Below are positions 29,303 to 39,029 of a stretch of 64,000 nucleotides of DNA, in pieces. The stretch is taken from the NCBI GenBank assembly GCA_014384675.1, contig JACNFK010000026.1, positions 1 to 64,000 on the forward strand, in the 5' to 3' direction. Position 1 is the stretch's first letter; each line of letters begins with the position of its first letter. This stretch comes from Candidatus Thiopontia autotrophica (GTDB taxonomy: Bacteria > Pseudomonadota > Gammaproteobacteria > GCF-002020875). A program made the translations under genes and the position numbers. The notes beneath the pieces were generated by a model. The model did no database searches. It was given only the letters and a program-made list of their open reading frames with translations, and had not been told where the DNA came from.

Positions 29303-29611
29303 TTACTGTGCAGTAGGTGCAGCTGGAGCTGGAGCACGTGGTGCAACAGCAGGAGCTGGATAGTAAGGACTAGGAGCATATCCGCGAGGGGCATAACCAT
29401 AACCACCATAACGGTAGTAATCATCATCATCGTCGTTATCCCACTCGTCCATCATCTCTTCCATCCAGTACATTGGAGTCCACTCTGGCCAATCATTGTC
29501 ATCATAACCATTGTTCCAGCCATTGTTATTACTTCCAAACCAACCGGCACTTGCAACACTTGAAGCCATTATAGCGGCAGCAGTGATAACCGAAAATGCA
29601 ATCTTTTTCAT
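29303..29611 (-). CDS. Sulfur globule protein-like envelope protein
   Basis: 102 aa from the ATG at 29611, preceded by TAGGAG. A Sec signal (MKKIAFSVIT to SSVASA) precedes a mature protein rich in Gly, Asn, Tyr, Trp, Asp and Pro: GWFGSNNNGWNNGYDDND, then WPEWTPMYWMEEMMDEWDN, an Asp/Tyr/Gly stretch and a Pro/Ala tail. The WTPMYWMEEM block and composition fit sulfur globule proteins (Sgp) that coat periplasmic sulfur deposits. Its place beside fccAB supports this. The Asp-rich run is more acidic than expected for the classic Chromatium proteins. It has its own terminator. Confidence 0.72.
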   Translation of the reverse strand: MKKIAFSVITAAAIMASSVASAGWFGSNNNGWNNGYDDNDWPEWTPMYWMEEMMDEWDNDDDDDYYRYGGYGYAPRGYAPSPYYPAPAVAPRAPAPAAPTAQ

Positions 29612-29768
29612 GATAAATCTCCTAAAATTCAACAAAAATTTTATAAACCGTAACCAACCTGTTATTGACTATACTATAATTTTATTGAATATTCAAGCTT
29701 TATTGGCAAAAACAGCAGAAAAACGCCTCTACCCAGGCTGTTACAGCGATAAATTGCCCCTCAAAACA

Positions 29769-29797
29769 TTGCGATTTTGGTCCTACCTCCGTATAAT
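29769..29797 (+). promoter_or_regulatory. Promoter of the rpsU-yqeY-dnaG-rpoD operon
   Basis: TTGCGA (29769-29774), 17-bp spacer, TATAAT (29792-29797): a near-consensus sigma-70 promoter about 100 bp upstream of rpsU. The leader then holds GACCCC (29859-29864) pairing with GGGGTC (29882-29887), a possible hairpin just before the rpsU ribosome site. Confidence 0.8.
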
Positions 29798-29905
29798 GCG
29801 CGGCTCTTCTCTGAAAACAGTGCCTATTTTAAGCCCTGTAGAGACAAGTTTTTAACCCGACCCCAGAGACAAAATACAACCGGGGTCAACAAGGATATAG
29901 CCAGA

Positions 29906-30136
29906 ATGCCAAGTATACGAGTAAGGGAAAACGAGAATTTTGATTACGCACTGCGCCGCTTCAAACGTGCTGTCGAGAAGGCAGGCACGGTTGCAGAAGC
30001 TCGTGAACGTGAGTTCTATGAGAAACCTACGCAAGTTCGTAAACGCAAATCTGCAGCTGCTGTAAAACGCACCCAGAAGCGTGTCTCTCGTGAGCGTAGC
30101 ACCATGCGTCGCAATCGCGGCCTACTCTCGCGCTAA
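29906..30136 (+). CDS. rpsU: 30S ribosomal protein bS21
   Basis: A 76-aa, highly basic small-subunit protein important for translation initiation. [39 protein letters not shown] and the Arg-rich tail are typical; the usual length is ~71. It is the first gene of the macromolecular synthesis operon, with dnaG and rpoD downstream, so one transcript couples translation, replication priming and transcription initiation. Confidence 0.97.
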   Translation: MPSIRVRENENFDYALRRFKRAVEKAGTVAEAREREFYEKPTQVRKRKSAAAVKRTQKRVSRERSTMRRNRGLLSR

Positions 30137-30166
30137 CCTGCTGCTCACCCCACCCACAAAACTAAC

Positions 30167-30610
30167 GTGCCTACTCTCGACAAGATCAATTCAAGTGTCA
30201 AGGATGCGATGCGCTCCAGGGATAAGGATCGACTCAAGACCCTGAGACTGATTACCTCAACTGTAAAACAGATTGAGGTAGATGAGAGAATTGAGGTAGA
30301 TGAAGAGAGACTTCTTACTGTGCTCGACAAGATGGTCAAGCAGCGCAGAGATGCCCTCTCCCAGTTTGAATCTGCAGGTCGCCAGGATCTGGCAGATATC
30401 GAGACCGCAGAAATCACCATTATTCAGGAATTTATGCCTGAGCAGCTGAGTGATAGCGAAATTGACGAGATGATAAAACAGGCCATTGCTGAAACGGGCG
30501 CATCCTCCATGAAAGAGATGGGCAAGGTGATGGGTATTATTCGTCCAAAGGCGCAGGGGCGTGCCGATATGGGCCAACTCAGCGGCAAGATCAAGGCCCA
30601 ACTAAGCTAG
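30167..30610 (+). CDS. yqeY: GatB/YqeY domain protein
   Basis: A 147-aa cytosolic protein homologous to the C-terminal tRNA-binding tail of GatB (Asp/Glu-tRNA amidotransferase). It starts at GTG 30167 (PTLDKINSSVKDAMRSRDKD) and has FMPEQLSDSEIDEMI and MGKVMGIIRPKAQGRADMG. The exact role of free-standing YqeY is not settled. It sits between rpsU and dnaG, as in many bacteria. Confidence 0.93.
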   Translation: MPTLDKINSSVKDAMRSRDKDRLKTLRLITSTVKQIEVDERIEVDEERLLTVLDKMVKQRRDALSQFESAGRQDLADIETAEITIIQEFMPEQLSDSEIDEMIKQAIAETGASSMKEMGKVMGIIRPKAQGRADMGQLSGKIKAQLS

Positions 30611-30614
30611 ATTA

Positions 30615-30633
30615 CCAGTTGGTTTTCAACTGG
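30615..30633 (+). repeat. Hairpin upstream of dnaG
   Basis: CCAGTTG (30615-30621), loop GTTTT, CAACTGG (30627-30633): a perfect 7-bp stem in the 46-bp yqeY-dnaG gap. The E. coli operon has a partial terminator at the analogous place ahead of dnaG. Here no T-run follows, so it may instead be an RNA-processing or pausing structure. Confidence 0.45.
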
Positions 30634-30656
30634 CTCCACTATGTTATTCTCCCCGC

Positions 30657-32411
30657 ATGGCTGGCAGAATCCCCTCTACATTTATAGATGAACTACTATC
30701 ACGTATCGATATTATCGATGTAATTGATACTCGCGTTCCATTGGTCAAAAAAGGGCGTGAATTCCAGGCCTGCTGCCCATTTCACCACGAAAAGACCCCC
30801 TCCTTTACCGTAAGCCCAACCAAGCAGTTCTACCACTGCTTTGGCTGTGGCGCTCACGGAACCGCCGTTGGATTCCTGATGGAGTACGAAAATATGCCAT
30901 TCCCGGAGGCTATCGAAGACCTTGCCTCCCAGGCAGGACTTGAGGTGCCTCGTGAGGATGACGGAGAGAAGCCTAGAGAGAACCTAACGCCCCTCTTCAA
31001 CCTTATGGAGAGGGCTGGCGAGTGGTACAGAAAACAGCTCAAGGATCACCCTCAGGCCGACAAAGCCATTCAATATCTAAAACAGCGTGGACTTAGTGGA
31101 GAGATTGCTGCCAGCTACGGCCTGGGTTTTGCCCCGGATGGATGGAGCAATATTCATGACGCGCTGACAGATGACCACGACAAGATAACAACCCAACAGA
31201 TGACAAGAACCGGGCTGTTAATCGAGAAAGATAAGGGTGGCCATTACGATCGTTTCAGAAACCGCATCATCTTTCCAATCCATGACAGTCGCGGCAGAAT
31301 TATTGGCTTTGGTGGCCGCGTTCTGGGAGACGAAAAACCAAAATATCTGAACTCTCCGGAGAGCCCACTATTCCACAAGGGACAGGAGCTCTACGGCCTG
31401 TATCAGGCACGCAAAAATGTCCGCAATCTCAAACATATCCTGGTTGTTGAAGGTTATATGGACGTGGTGGCACTAGCCCAATTCGGTATCCACTACAGCG
31501 TAGCAACCTTGGGAACCGCGACCACCACAGACCACCTTAACCAACTATTTCGTACAGTTACCCAGGTGCTCTTCTGCTTTGACGGTGATCGTGCTGGTCG
31601 CGATGCCGCCCGCAAGGCGATGAATACCGCCATACCTTTGATGCGTGACGGCAGAGAGATTCATTTTATGTTTCTTCCTGATGGCGAGGACCCTGACTCC
31701 CTGGTTCGTAAAGAGGGGACCAAACAATTTGAACAGCGCATCAGCCAGGCTGTTCCGCTATCTGAACTATTCTTCTCACAGCTTAAAGAGGAGGCCAATC
31801 CTGACACCATTGATGGGCGGGCACGGCTAGTCTCTCTTGCACGCCCAAAGCTCTCAAGGCTGCCGGCCGGAATGTTTCGTGAAATGATGTTCAAGAGACT
31901 TTCCAGTATGGTAGAGATGGATGAAGATGCAGTTGCCAGCCACCTGCTTGACTCCCATGCTGCAAAACCTGCATCACGAGAACCGACAACAGAGCCTGCC
32001 AGGGCTGGTCAGGCCCCATCTCCCGTCCGCATCGCACTATCCATCCTGTTGCACCAACCAGGACTGATTAAAATTGCTGCCGAAACCAGCCCTATAAAAG
32101 GTGTAGAGACCCCGGGAATAGGTCTGCTTACTCGGGTCATGGAAACATTACAAAAAAACCCGGATATATCATCAGCTGCGCTTCTGGAGAGGTGGAGAGA
32201 CCGAGAGGACGAGGAGATCCTCCACAAGGTGGCTCAGTGGGACCCGGCAATTCCTGATGATGGTGTAGAGAGTGAACTAAAAGGTGCACTAAAGAATTTG
32301 CACGAACTGCGTCGAGGGCAGAGAACAGATAAACTGCTAAAAAAATCTGCTCAAGAGCCACTATCCCCCACAGAGAAACAGGAACTTCAAGAACTTCTCA
32401 GTGCCAACTAA
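30657..32411 (+). CDS. dnaG: DNA primase
   Basis: A 584-aa primase that makes RNA primers for replication. The N-terminal zinc-binding domain has CPFHHEKTPSF and FYHCFGCGAHG. The catalytic core has LKHILVVEGYMDVVALAQFG (Toprim glutamate) and FCFDGDRAGRDAARKAM. The C-terminal ~140 residues form the helicase-binding domain, divergent as usual. It is third in the macromolecular synthesis operon. Confidence 0.97.
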   Translation: MAGRIPSTFIDELLSRIDIIDVIDTRVPLVKKGREFQACCPFHHEKTPSFTVSPTKQFYHCFGCGAHGTAVGFLMEYENMPFPEAIEDLASQAGLEVPREDDGEKPRENLTPLFNLMERAGEWYRKQLKDHPQADKAIQYLKQRGLSGEIAASYGLGFAPDGWSNIHDALTDDHDKITTQQMTRTGLLIEKDKGGHYDRFRNRIIFPIHDSRGRIIGFGGRVLGDEKPKYLNSPESPLFHKGQELYGLYQARKNVRNLKHILVVEGYMDVVALAQFGIHYSVATLGTATTTDHLNQLFRTVTQVLFCFDGDRAGRDAARKAMNTAIPLMRDGREIHFMFLPDGEDPDSLVRKEGTKQFEQRISQAVPLSELFFSQLKEEANPDTIDGRARLVSLARPKLSRLPAGMFREMMFKRLSSMVEMDEDAVASHLLDSHAAKPASREPTTEPARAGQAPSPVRIALSILLHQPGLIKIAAETSPIKGVETPGIGLLTRVMETLQKNPDISSAALLERWRDREDEEILHKVAQWDPAIPDDGVESELKGALKNLHELRRGQRTDKLLKKSAQEPLSPTEKQELQELLSAN

Positions 32412-32501
32412 GCCCCGATTATTAGTTGGTGACTAAACCCTTTAAGTTAGTGTAAAATGCGCGGTTCGTTTCGAGCTGAATAATAGATAAAATTACGCCA
32501 C

Positions 32502-32519
32502 GAATGTCTCCGGACATTC
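32502..32519 (+). repeat. Hairpin in the rpoD leader
   Basis: GAATGTC (32502-32508), tetraloop TCCG, GACATTC (32513-32519): a perfect 7-bp stem 46 bp before the rpoD ATG, inside the 154-bp dnaG-rpoD gap. The TTTAAG/TAAAAT region near 32440-32460 may hold an internal promoter, but it is weak. Confidence 0.4.
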
Positions 32520-32565
32520 CAGCTAATATCAGGATAACAACCTCACCAACGTGGTCGCGACAAGC

Positions 32566-34392
32566 ATGGCTGAACCAAAGAAAAAAGAAACCGAAGAAAA
32601 CGAAATCAAGAATCTGATTGCCAAAGGAAAGGAGCAAGGATACCTGACCTATGGCGAGATTAACGACCTTCTTCCGGACAAAATCACTGACAGTGAAGAG
32701 ATTGAAAATGTAATCAGCGTAATCAACTCTATGGGTATCAAGGTGCTTGAAAAGGCCCCTGATGCAGAAAATATGCTGATTACCGGTAACGGCGGAAACT
32801 CGAATGATGATACTGATGAAGAGGCTGCCGCAGAGGCTGCCTCGGTACTGCTCTCTGCCGAGAATGAGGCAGGCCGCACCACTGACCCTGTACGGATGTA
32901 CATGCGTGAGATGGGGTCTGTCGAACTACTGACTCGTGAGGGCGAAATTGTAATCGCCAAGCGTATTGAGGGTGGAATGCGCCAGATGATGAATGCTCTG
33001 GCTCTCTACCCAAATACCGTAGACGAACTTCTCAAAGAGCTCGATAGAATCAATAAGAGTGAAATTGAGCTTGGGGCTGTTATCACTGGGCTATGCGACT
33101 ACTGCCCGGAACCACCTAAACCTGTAATTCCTGGCAGCAACACCTCAGGAGAGAAAAAAGAAGAAGAGGGATTTACTGGCCCACCACCAGAGATGATGTC
33201 TGGGCGCCTGCAAACTATTGCTGATCTCTCCAAAAAACTAAAACGCTCAGAGAAGCGTAATGGCATGGAGCATGAAAGAACCGACGCACTACGTAGCCAG
33301 ATTGCTGACCAGTTCATGCAGTGCAAACTTGTTCCCAAACTGCTGGAGCGTATGGTTGTCGACATTCGTAGCTCCATGGAAAAAGTTCGTGGTAGCGAAC
33401 GCATCGTCATGAATCTGGCGGTTGAGCGTGCCGGAATGCCTCGCAGGGATTTCATCACCTCTTTTCCAAAAAATGAGACTAATCTGGAGTGGCTTGACAA
33501 GCAGATTGCCGCCAAGAAGAAACATTCTGCTCCACTCAAACGGTTCTCTAGAGATATTCTCCGGGCCCAGAAAAAACTGCTTAAGGTTGAGGATGAGTGC
33601 GGTATCTCCATCACCCGCTTGAAAGAGATCAACCGAATGATGTCGATTGGTGAAGGCAAGGCACGTCGTGCCAAAAAAGAGATGATTGAGGCCAATCTGC
33701 GCCTGGTAATCTCAATTGCCAAAAAATATACCAACCGCGGACTACAGTTCCTTGACCTGATCCAGGAGGGCAATATCGGCCTGATGAAGGCCGTTGACAA
33801 GTTCGAGTATCGTCGAGGCTTCAAGTTCTCAACCTATGCAACCTGGTGGATTCGCCAGGCTATCACCCGCTCCATTGCAGATCAGGCACGTACCATTCGT
33901 ATTCCGGTACACATGATTGAGACAATCAATAAACTCAATCGAATCCAGCGTCAGCTACTTCAAGAGATGGGACGTGAACCAACTCCTGAGGAGCTGTCAG
34001 AAAAGATGGAGATCCCGGAAGACAAGATCCGCAAGGTTCTCAAGATTGCCAAAGAGCCAATCTCTACAGAGACCCCAATCGGTGATGATGAAGACTCCAA
34101 TCTAGGTGATTTTATTGAGGATACCAATGTGATCCAGCCTGACCAATCTGCTACATCGGAAGGGATGGAAGAGGATGTTCAGGACGTTCTGGCCGGGCTC
34201 ACACCCCGCGAGGCAAAGGTACTGAGAATGCGTTTTGGAATAGACATGAATACTGACCACACTTTGGAAGAGGTTGGTAAACAGTTTGACGTAACCCGTG
34301 AACGTATCCGTCAGATCGAGGCCAAGGCACTACGTAAACTACGTCACCCATCTCGCTCGGACAAACTGGAAAGCTACCTGGACAAGGGATAG
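32566..34392 (+). CDS. rpoD: RNA polymerase primary sigma factor (sigma-70)
   Basis: 608 aa from the ATG at 32566; an in-frame GTG lies 15 bp upstream, and neither has a strong ribosome site. Region 1.1 is [20 protein letters not shown], region 1.2 [20 protein letters not shown], region 2 [20 protein letters not shown] and [20 protein letters not shown], and region 4.2 [20 protein letters not shown]. It directs RNA polymerase to housekeeping promoters. The non-conserved insert between 1.2 and 2 is present, as in other Proteobacteria. A tRNA gene follows 15 bp later. Confidence 0.98.
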   Translation: MAEPKKKETEENEIKNLIAKGKEQGYLTYGEINDLLPDKITDSEEIENVISVINSMGIKVLEKAPDAENMLITGNGGNSNDDTDEEAAAEAASVLLSAENEAGRTTDPVRMYMREMGSVELLTREGEIVIAKRIEGGMRQMMNALALYPNTVDELLKELDRINKSEIELGAVITGLCDYCPEPPKPVIPGSNTSGEKKEEEGFTGPPPEMMSGRLQTIADLSKKLKRSEKRNGMEHERTDALRSQIADQFMQCKLVPKLLERMVVDIRSSMEKVRGSERIVMNLAVERAGMPRRDFITSFPKNETNLEWLDKQIAAKKKHSAPLKRFSRDILRAQKKLLKVEDECGISITRLKEINRMMSIGEGKARRAKKEMIEANLRLVISIAKKYTNRGLQFLDLIQEGNIGLMKAVDKFEYRRGFKFSTYATWWIRQAITRSIADQARTIRIPVHMIETINKLNRIQRQLLQEMGREPTPEELSEKMEIPEDKIRKVLKIAKEPISTETPIGDDEDSNLGDFIEDTNVIQPDQSATSEGMEEDVQDVLAGLTPREAKVLRMRFGIDMNTDHTLEEVGKQFDVTRERIRQIEAKALRKLRHPSRSDKLESYLDKG

Positions 34393-34407
34393 CTTTCAAA
34401 CTATTAC

Positions 34408-34484
<77 letters not shown>

Positions 34485-34493
34485 ACTTCATAC

Positions 34494-34514
34494 AGCACAT
34501 CTAATAGATGTGCT
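34494..34514 (+). repeat. Hairpin after the tRNA gene
   Basis: AGCACATCT (34494-34502), loop AAT, AGATGTGCT (34506-34514): a perfect 9-bp stem 9 bp after the tRNA 3' end. No T-run follows. It may help end the rpoD-tRNA transcript or guide 3' trimming. Confidence 0.5.
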
Positions 34515-34524
34515 CATATACTCA

Positions 34525-34578
34525 AAAAGGGGACCGATTTATTTATGCCCTTACAGGAAAATAAATCTATCCCCTTTT
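34525..34578. repeat. REP-like palindrome
   Basis: AAAAGGGGACCGATTTATTT (34525-34544) pairs with 34559-34578, 18 of 20 positions, around a 14-nt loop. The AAAAGGGGACNGATTTATTT type palindrome resembles repeats often found near IS200-like REP-associated transposases in gammaproteobacteria. No transposase is in the window. On RNA it would form a long stable stem at the 3' side of the tRNA and of convergent purE. Confidence 0.65.
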
Positions 34579-34605
34579 CAGTCTGACGCCAGGAAATCTG
34601 ACGGA

Positions 34606-35109
34606 CTACCCCTGAAGTTGCTCCTGCAATTTTGCATCTGCTGCCTGTACTGCCCGTGAGCCTGCCTCTCTCTCTTCACCCAGACGGGTCGCAAGCGAAT
34701 CATCTGCTGTTGCCAGAATTTGCGCTGCAAGATAGGCTGAATTCTTTGCCCCATGCTTTCCAATAGCTACAGTTGCTACAGGTATTCCACCAGGCATCTG
34801 TACTGTTGATAACAGTGAATCCATCCCTTCCAGAGCCCCATTCATTGGTACCCCAATCACCGGCTTGGTGGTGGCTGCTGCAACCGCTCCTGCGAGATGT
34901 GCGGCTAGTCCGGCTGCCGCGATAAATACCCCGCACCCACGTTTGTCTGCATCTTTAACATAATCATGGGTGACTGCAGGTGTACGATGCGCAGATGTGA
35001 TCTTTACCTCGTATGAAACATCCAGTTTTTTCAGGATCTCAAGACAAGCCTGCATGGTTGGCAGGTCCGAATCGGACCCCATCAAGACGGCTACAAATTT
35101 TTCAGACAT
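34606..35109 (-). CDS. purE: N5-carboxyaminoimidazole ribonucleotide mutase
   Basis: A 167-aa class I PurE, converting N5-CAIR to CAIR in purine synthesis. [32 protein letters not shown] and [20 protein letters not shown] are the family signatures, with the catalytic His in the SAHRTP loop. The purK partner is not in the window. It lies downstream of topA on the same strand, 60 bp away. Confidence 0.97.
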   Translation of the reverse strand: MSEKFVAVLMGSDSDLPTMQACLEILKKLDVSYEVKITSAHRTPAVTHDYVKDADKRGCGVFIAAAGLAAHLAGAVAAATTKPVIGVPMNGALEGMDSLLSTVQMPGGIPVATVAIGKHGAKNSAYLAAQILATADDSLATRLGEEREAGSRAVQAADAKLQEQLQG

Positions 35110-35169
35110 TTTTTGCTCCTATACTTCTCTAAATTCCAGACTTGGCTGAGACCATTCTCTACCTGTCGA

Positions 35170-37830
35170 TTACACTTTTTTGACAGCTTTTTTCTTTGCT
35201 GTCTTCTTTTTTGCTGCCCTCTTCTTCTTGACTGCTCTCTTTTTTACAGCTTTTTTCTTCGGTGCCGTCTTTTTCTTGCTGGCCGAGGTTGTTGCCTTGC
35301 GCTTGTTTGCCACTCTGATAGCGGCTGCACCATTGGCAGAGATCAAGCGGACTGATTTTCCAAGTTTATCCAGCTCTTCAACCATAGCCAATGCCTGGTC
35401 AAGCTTGCCCTCTTTTACCTTGAGTGTTGCATCAGGAGGAGATGTCTCAGGCTCTCTCAGTAGAGTAAAGCCTCCTCCATAGACCTGTTTTGACAGCCGC
35501 TTGCGCTCCTTGTCACTAGCATCCAGAAGCGCTTCACACTCTTTCAGGGTAAGGGTTTCTGGCTCTCTGTCAGCTGGTGGTTTTACATTTTTAAAACCAT
35601 TGGTAACAAAAGGACCCCATCTACCATTCAGCACCTGAACCGGAGACCCCTCAAACAGCCGGATCTCTTTTTCTGCATCAGACTCTTTCTTTTTGGTAAT
35701 GAAGTCGAGCACCTGCTCAAGCTCAATGGTATGCGGATCTTCCGGCTCAATCGAGACATTCTGCGCAACTAGCTCTATCCCCTTTACCTCGTTTTCCAAC
35801 AGATAGTCACGCACCTCTTCGTCAACAAATCCTGCATAGGGGCCAAATCGACCAGCATTTACCATAACCGTTTCACCATCGCGAGTCACGCCCAACTGAC
35901 GCGGCAACTCGAACAGGGGAAGCACCTCTTCAAGGGTTACGCTATCCTTGCGCTGATCAGGGCGTAGCCCCGCAAAAAGCGGCTTCTCTTCATCATCCTT
36001 GGTACCAATCTGTGCATAGGTGCCAAAACGACCGATTTTTACACTGACCGGACGTCCAGTTTTTGGATCAACTCCTAGCTGCCTGGTCTGAGAGGCCTCC
36101 TCTCTTGAGATATCTGCAGCCCCTTCGATGTCTTTATGGAATGGCTCATAAAACTCAGCCAGCATCTCTCGCCACCCCAATTCACCAGCTGCAATCTCAT
36201 CAAACTCTGATTCAACACGAGCAGTAAAGTTGTAGTCCACAACCTCAGAAAAGTGTTTTACCAGGAAGTCAGTAACCACCCCTGCAATATCCTGGGGAAT
36301 CAGCCTCCCCTTATCTGAGCCGGTCATCTCGACCCGATCCTCATTAATAATTTCATCTACATGCAGCGCCAGAATACGAACTGTACGCTCTACACCATCG
36401 CGCTCTCCACGAGTAACGTATCCACGGTTCTGGATGGTTGAGATGGTAGGAGCATAAGTTGAGGGGCGACCAATCCCCAGCTCTTCCAGTTTTTTCACCA
36501 GACCTGCCTCGGTAAAACGGGCGGGGGGACGGGTAAATGACTCCTGTGCTCGCATTACCCCAAGCTGCAGCAGCTCTCCCTCGCTTATATCTGGTAGACG
36601 TTTAGCGTCCTCCTTGCCACGATCCTGATAGACCTTCAGGAACCCATCAAAGACGAGAATTTCTCCTTTTGCTACCAGTGATTCATCAACCGAAGAGATA
36701 TCAATAGTAGCTGTTGTACGCTCCAGCCTTGCATCTGCCATCTGTGAGGCAACTGTTCGTTGCCAGATCAGCTCATACAGGCGCCGCTCATTTTTTTCTC
36801 CTTTCACCTCGGATTTCGCCAGATCAGTTGGACGAATTGCCTCATGCGCCTCCTGCGCACTGGCAGATTTTGTTTTATATTGACGACGCTGCAGATAATC
36901 GGGACCAAAACTGCTCTTGATAACCTCGCCTGCCTGCTCATGAGCCATCTCGGAAAGATTGACCGAGTCTGTCCTCATATATGTAATCTTGCCAGCCTCG
37001 TATAGACGCTGCGCTACCATCATGGTCTGGCGTACTGAAAAACCTAACCTCTGTGATGCCTCTTGTTGCAGGGCTGAGGTGGTGAAGGGGGCTCTTGGAG
37101 AGCGTTTTGCCGGCTTCTTCTCAATCTTGCTGATCTGAAAAGTGGCGCCTTTGACTCTTGTCAGAAAACCCTCTGCATCCTCAATACCCTCACGATCCTT
37201 TGGTAGTCGTGCCTCTATCAGCTCACTATGCTGGTTTGAGAGCTGTGCTGTTATCCTGAATGATGAGACCGGAATAAATACCTCAATCTCCCGCTCACGC
37301 TCCACCACAATGCGTACTGCAACTGACTGAACACGCCCAGCTGAGAGTCCTGGCTGAATCTTTTTCCAAAGCACCGGAGAGAGCTCAAAACCAACCAGGC
37401 GATCCAAAATGCGGCGGGCCTGTTGTCCATCAACAAGATCACGGTTGATGCACCTGGGGTTCTTGATCGCCTCGAGAATTGCCGATTTGGTAATCTCATG
37501 AAATACAATGCGCTGACTATTATTCTCAGTAAGACCCAACACCTCTTCCAGGTGCCAGGCAATAGCCTCTCCTTCGCGATCCTCGTCCGATGCCAGCCAG
37601 ACCATGGATGCCTTCTTTGAGGCACGTTTTAACTCATTGATTATTTTGGTTTTGTCTTCACTGACAGCGTAGTTTGGCTCAAATCCATTAGCAATATCTA
37701 CAGACATCCCCTTCCCTGCCAGGTCACGAATATGACCGTAGCTGGACATCACTGTAAAGCCCTCACCGAGGAACTTTTCAATAGTTTTTGCCTTCGCAGG
37801 AGACTCTACGATAACGAGATTCTTACTCAC
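35170..37830 (-). CDS. topA: DNA topoisomerase I
   Basis: An 886-aa type IA topoisomerase that relaxes negative supercoils. The Toprim domain is NLVIVESPAKAKTIEKFLG with SDEDREGEAIAWH. The nucleophile is Tyr284 (KITYMRTDSVNLS). Instead of Cys4 zinc fingers, the C-terminus carries Gly-rich repeats GRFGTYAQIG, GRFGPYAGFV and GRWGPFVTNG. It ends in a ~45-residue Lys/Ala tail of histone H1-like composition, probably for nonspecific DNA binding. It is downstream of dprA, a frequent neighbour. Confidence 0.97.
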   Translation of the reverse strand: MSKNLVIVESPAKAKTIEKFLGEGFTVMSSYGHIRDLAGKGMSVDIANGFEPNYAVSEDKTKIINELKRASKKASMVWLASDEDREGEAIAWHLEEVLGLTENNSQRIVFHEITKSAILEAIKNPRCINRDLVDGQQARRILDRLVGFELSPVLWKKIQPGLSAGRVQSVAVRIVVEREREIEVFIPVSSFRITAQLSNQHSELIEARLPKDREGIEDAEGFLTRVKGATFQISKIEKKPAKRSPRAPFTTSALQQEASQRLGFSVRQTMMVAQRLYEAGKITYMRTDSVNLSEMAHEQAGEVIKSSFGPDYLQRRQYKTKSASAQEAHEAIRPTDLAKSEVKGEKNERRLYELIWQRTVASQMADARLERTTATIDISSVDESLVAKGEILVFDGFLKVYQDRGKEDAKRLPDISEGELLQLGVMRAQESFTRPPARFTEAGLVKKLEELGIGRPSTYAPTISTIQNRGYVTRGERDGVERTVRILALHVDEIINEDRVEMTGSDKGRLIPQDIAGVVTDFLVKHFSEVVDYNFTARVESEFDEIAAGELGWREMLAEFYEPFHKDIEGAADISREEASQTRQLGVDPKTGRPVSVKIGRFGTYAQIGTKDDEEKPLFAGLRPDQRKDSVTLEEVLPLFELPRQLGVTRDGETVMVNAGRFGPYAGFVDEEVRDYLLENEVKGIELVAQNVSIEPEDPHTIELEQVLDFITKKKESDAEKEIRLFEGSPVQVLNGRWGPFVTNGFKNVKPPADREPETLTLKECEALLDASDKERKRLSKQVYGGGFTLLREPETSPPDATLKVKEGKLDQALAMVEELDKLGKSVRLISANGAAAIRVANKRKATTSASKKKTAPKKKAVKKRAVKKKRAAKKKTAKKKAVKKV

Positions 37831-37872
37831 AAATATGACTCACAAATGTTGGTGCTATTGTTCAAGGGCGCC

Positions 37873-37906
37873 ATCATATACAAAATTTTCCTGAAAGGTA
37901 TATGAT
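37873..37906. repeat. 9-bp inverted repeat between topA and dprA
   Basis: ATCATATAC (37873-37881) and GTATATGAT (37898-37906), perfect, with a 16-nt loop. It lies in the 80-bp gap directly upstream of topA and just after the dprA stop. It could be an operator or a weak dprA end structure. Confidence 0.4.
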
Positions 37907-37910
37907 TTTC

Positions 37911-39029
37911 CTACTTTTGTAGTCTCATCACTCGCCCACCCGGAGCTGTGGCAACCTCTCCCTTAATCTCAAGACGCATTATGATCGAGGAGACAACCTC
38001 TGTAGTCAATCCACAGAATTCGACAACTTGGTCAACCAGAACCGTCTCATAACTGATTGCATTTAATACCTGCTCTACTTCAGGGTCGCTCTCCTCTCTT
38101 GTTGAGCCCCCTTCTGAAGAGGAGTGCTCCACAAGTTGTTCTCTCAGCAGATTCAACATGCCTCCAAGCTCTTCAATAATATCTTCCGTCGTCTCCACCA
38201 ACTTTGCACCCTGACGAATCAACAGGTGGCTGCCACGTGCCAGAGGGTTGTGAATTGATCCTGGAATGGCAAAAACCTCTCGTCCCTGCTCCATAGACAT
38301 TCGTGCAGTAATCAGTGACCCACTCTTTCTGGCAGCCTGAACAACCAGTGTTCCAATAGAGAGTCCACTTATAATTCTATTTCTTCGTGGAAAATTCTCC
38401 GGACGCGGCTCCGTACCAATAGCAAATTCCGAAACAATGGCACCCTGCTGAACTATTTCATGTGCCAAATCACGATTTCTTGCTGGATAGACCCGGTCCA
38501 GCCCAGTGCCTGTAACCGCAACTGTCTTACCGCCATCCAACGCGCCCCTGTGCGCCTCTGCATCAATCCCCAATGCCATTCCACTGGTTATGGTTAACCC
38601 TGCTCGCGCCAACTTTCTTGCAAAATCTCGTGCTATCTCCTTGCCTACAACATCCGGATTACGACTACCAACCACTGCCAGCTGTGGAAGTAGCAGTGCA
38701 TCCGGGTTGCCGCGCACAAACAATAGTGATGGTGGGTCAGAGATTTCCATCAATAATTGAGGATAATCCTCACTGCCCAAAAACAGGATATGTGCATCGT
38801 CTCCCTCAAGCCAACGCAGATCTTTTTCAATTAACTGAGCCCTCTTTGACTCCGTTTGTGCAAGGAAATCGAGAGCCTCTCTTTTGAAGATACCAGATTT
38901 GCTTAATAGCGCGCGGCCACTCTCCAATACAGATTCTGGTGACCCAAAGTAATCGAGAGCCTTACGAAAGGTAACAGGACCAACTGATGGGGCATGATGG
39001 AGGGTCAGCCATGCAGATACTTTATCCAT
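37911..39029 (-). CDS. dprA: DNA processing protein DprA/Smf
   Basis: A 372-aa protein that loads RecA on incoming single-stranded DNA during natural transformation. The Rossmann-like core has AVVGSRNPDVVGKEIARDF, ITSGMALGIDAEAHRGAL and VTGTGLDRVYPARNRDL. The C-terminal ~60 residues form the winged-helix (DprA_WH) domain. The Smf family is also found in non-competent bacteria. It is divergent from def-fmt-rsmB, a standard arrangement. Confidence 0.96.
   Translation of the reverse strand: MDKVSAWLTLHHAPSVGPVTFRKALDYFGSPESVLESGRALLSKSGIFKREALDFLAQTESKRAQLIEKDLRWLEGDDAHILFLGSEDYPQLLMEISDPPSLLFVRGNPDALLLPQLAVVGSRNPDVVGKEIARDFARKLARAGLTITSGMALGIDAEAHRGALDGGKTVAVTGTGLDRVYPARNRDLAHEIVQQGAIVSEFAIGTEPRPENFPRRNRIISGLSIGTLVVQAARKSGSLITARMSMEQGREVFAIPGSIHNPLARGSHLLIRQGAKLVETTEDIIEELGGMLNLLREQLVEHSSSEGGSTREESDPEVEQVLNAISYETVLVDQVVEFCGLTTEVVSSIIMRLEIKGEVATAPGGRVMRLQK

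Noticed and set aside
33099-33824. A 241-aa open frame on minus inside rpoD
   Set aside because: It is antisense to conserved sigma-70 regions, Ser/Arg-rich, with no start signal; a shadow of rpoD.
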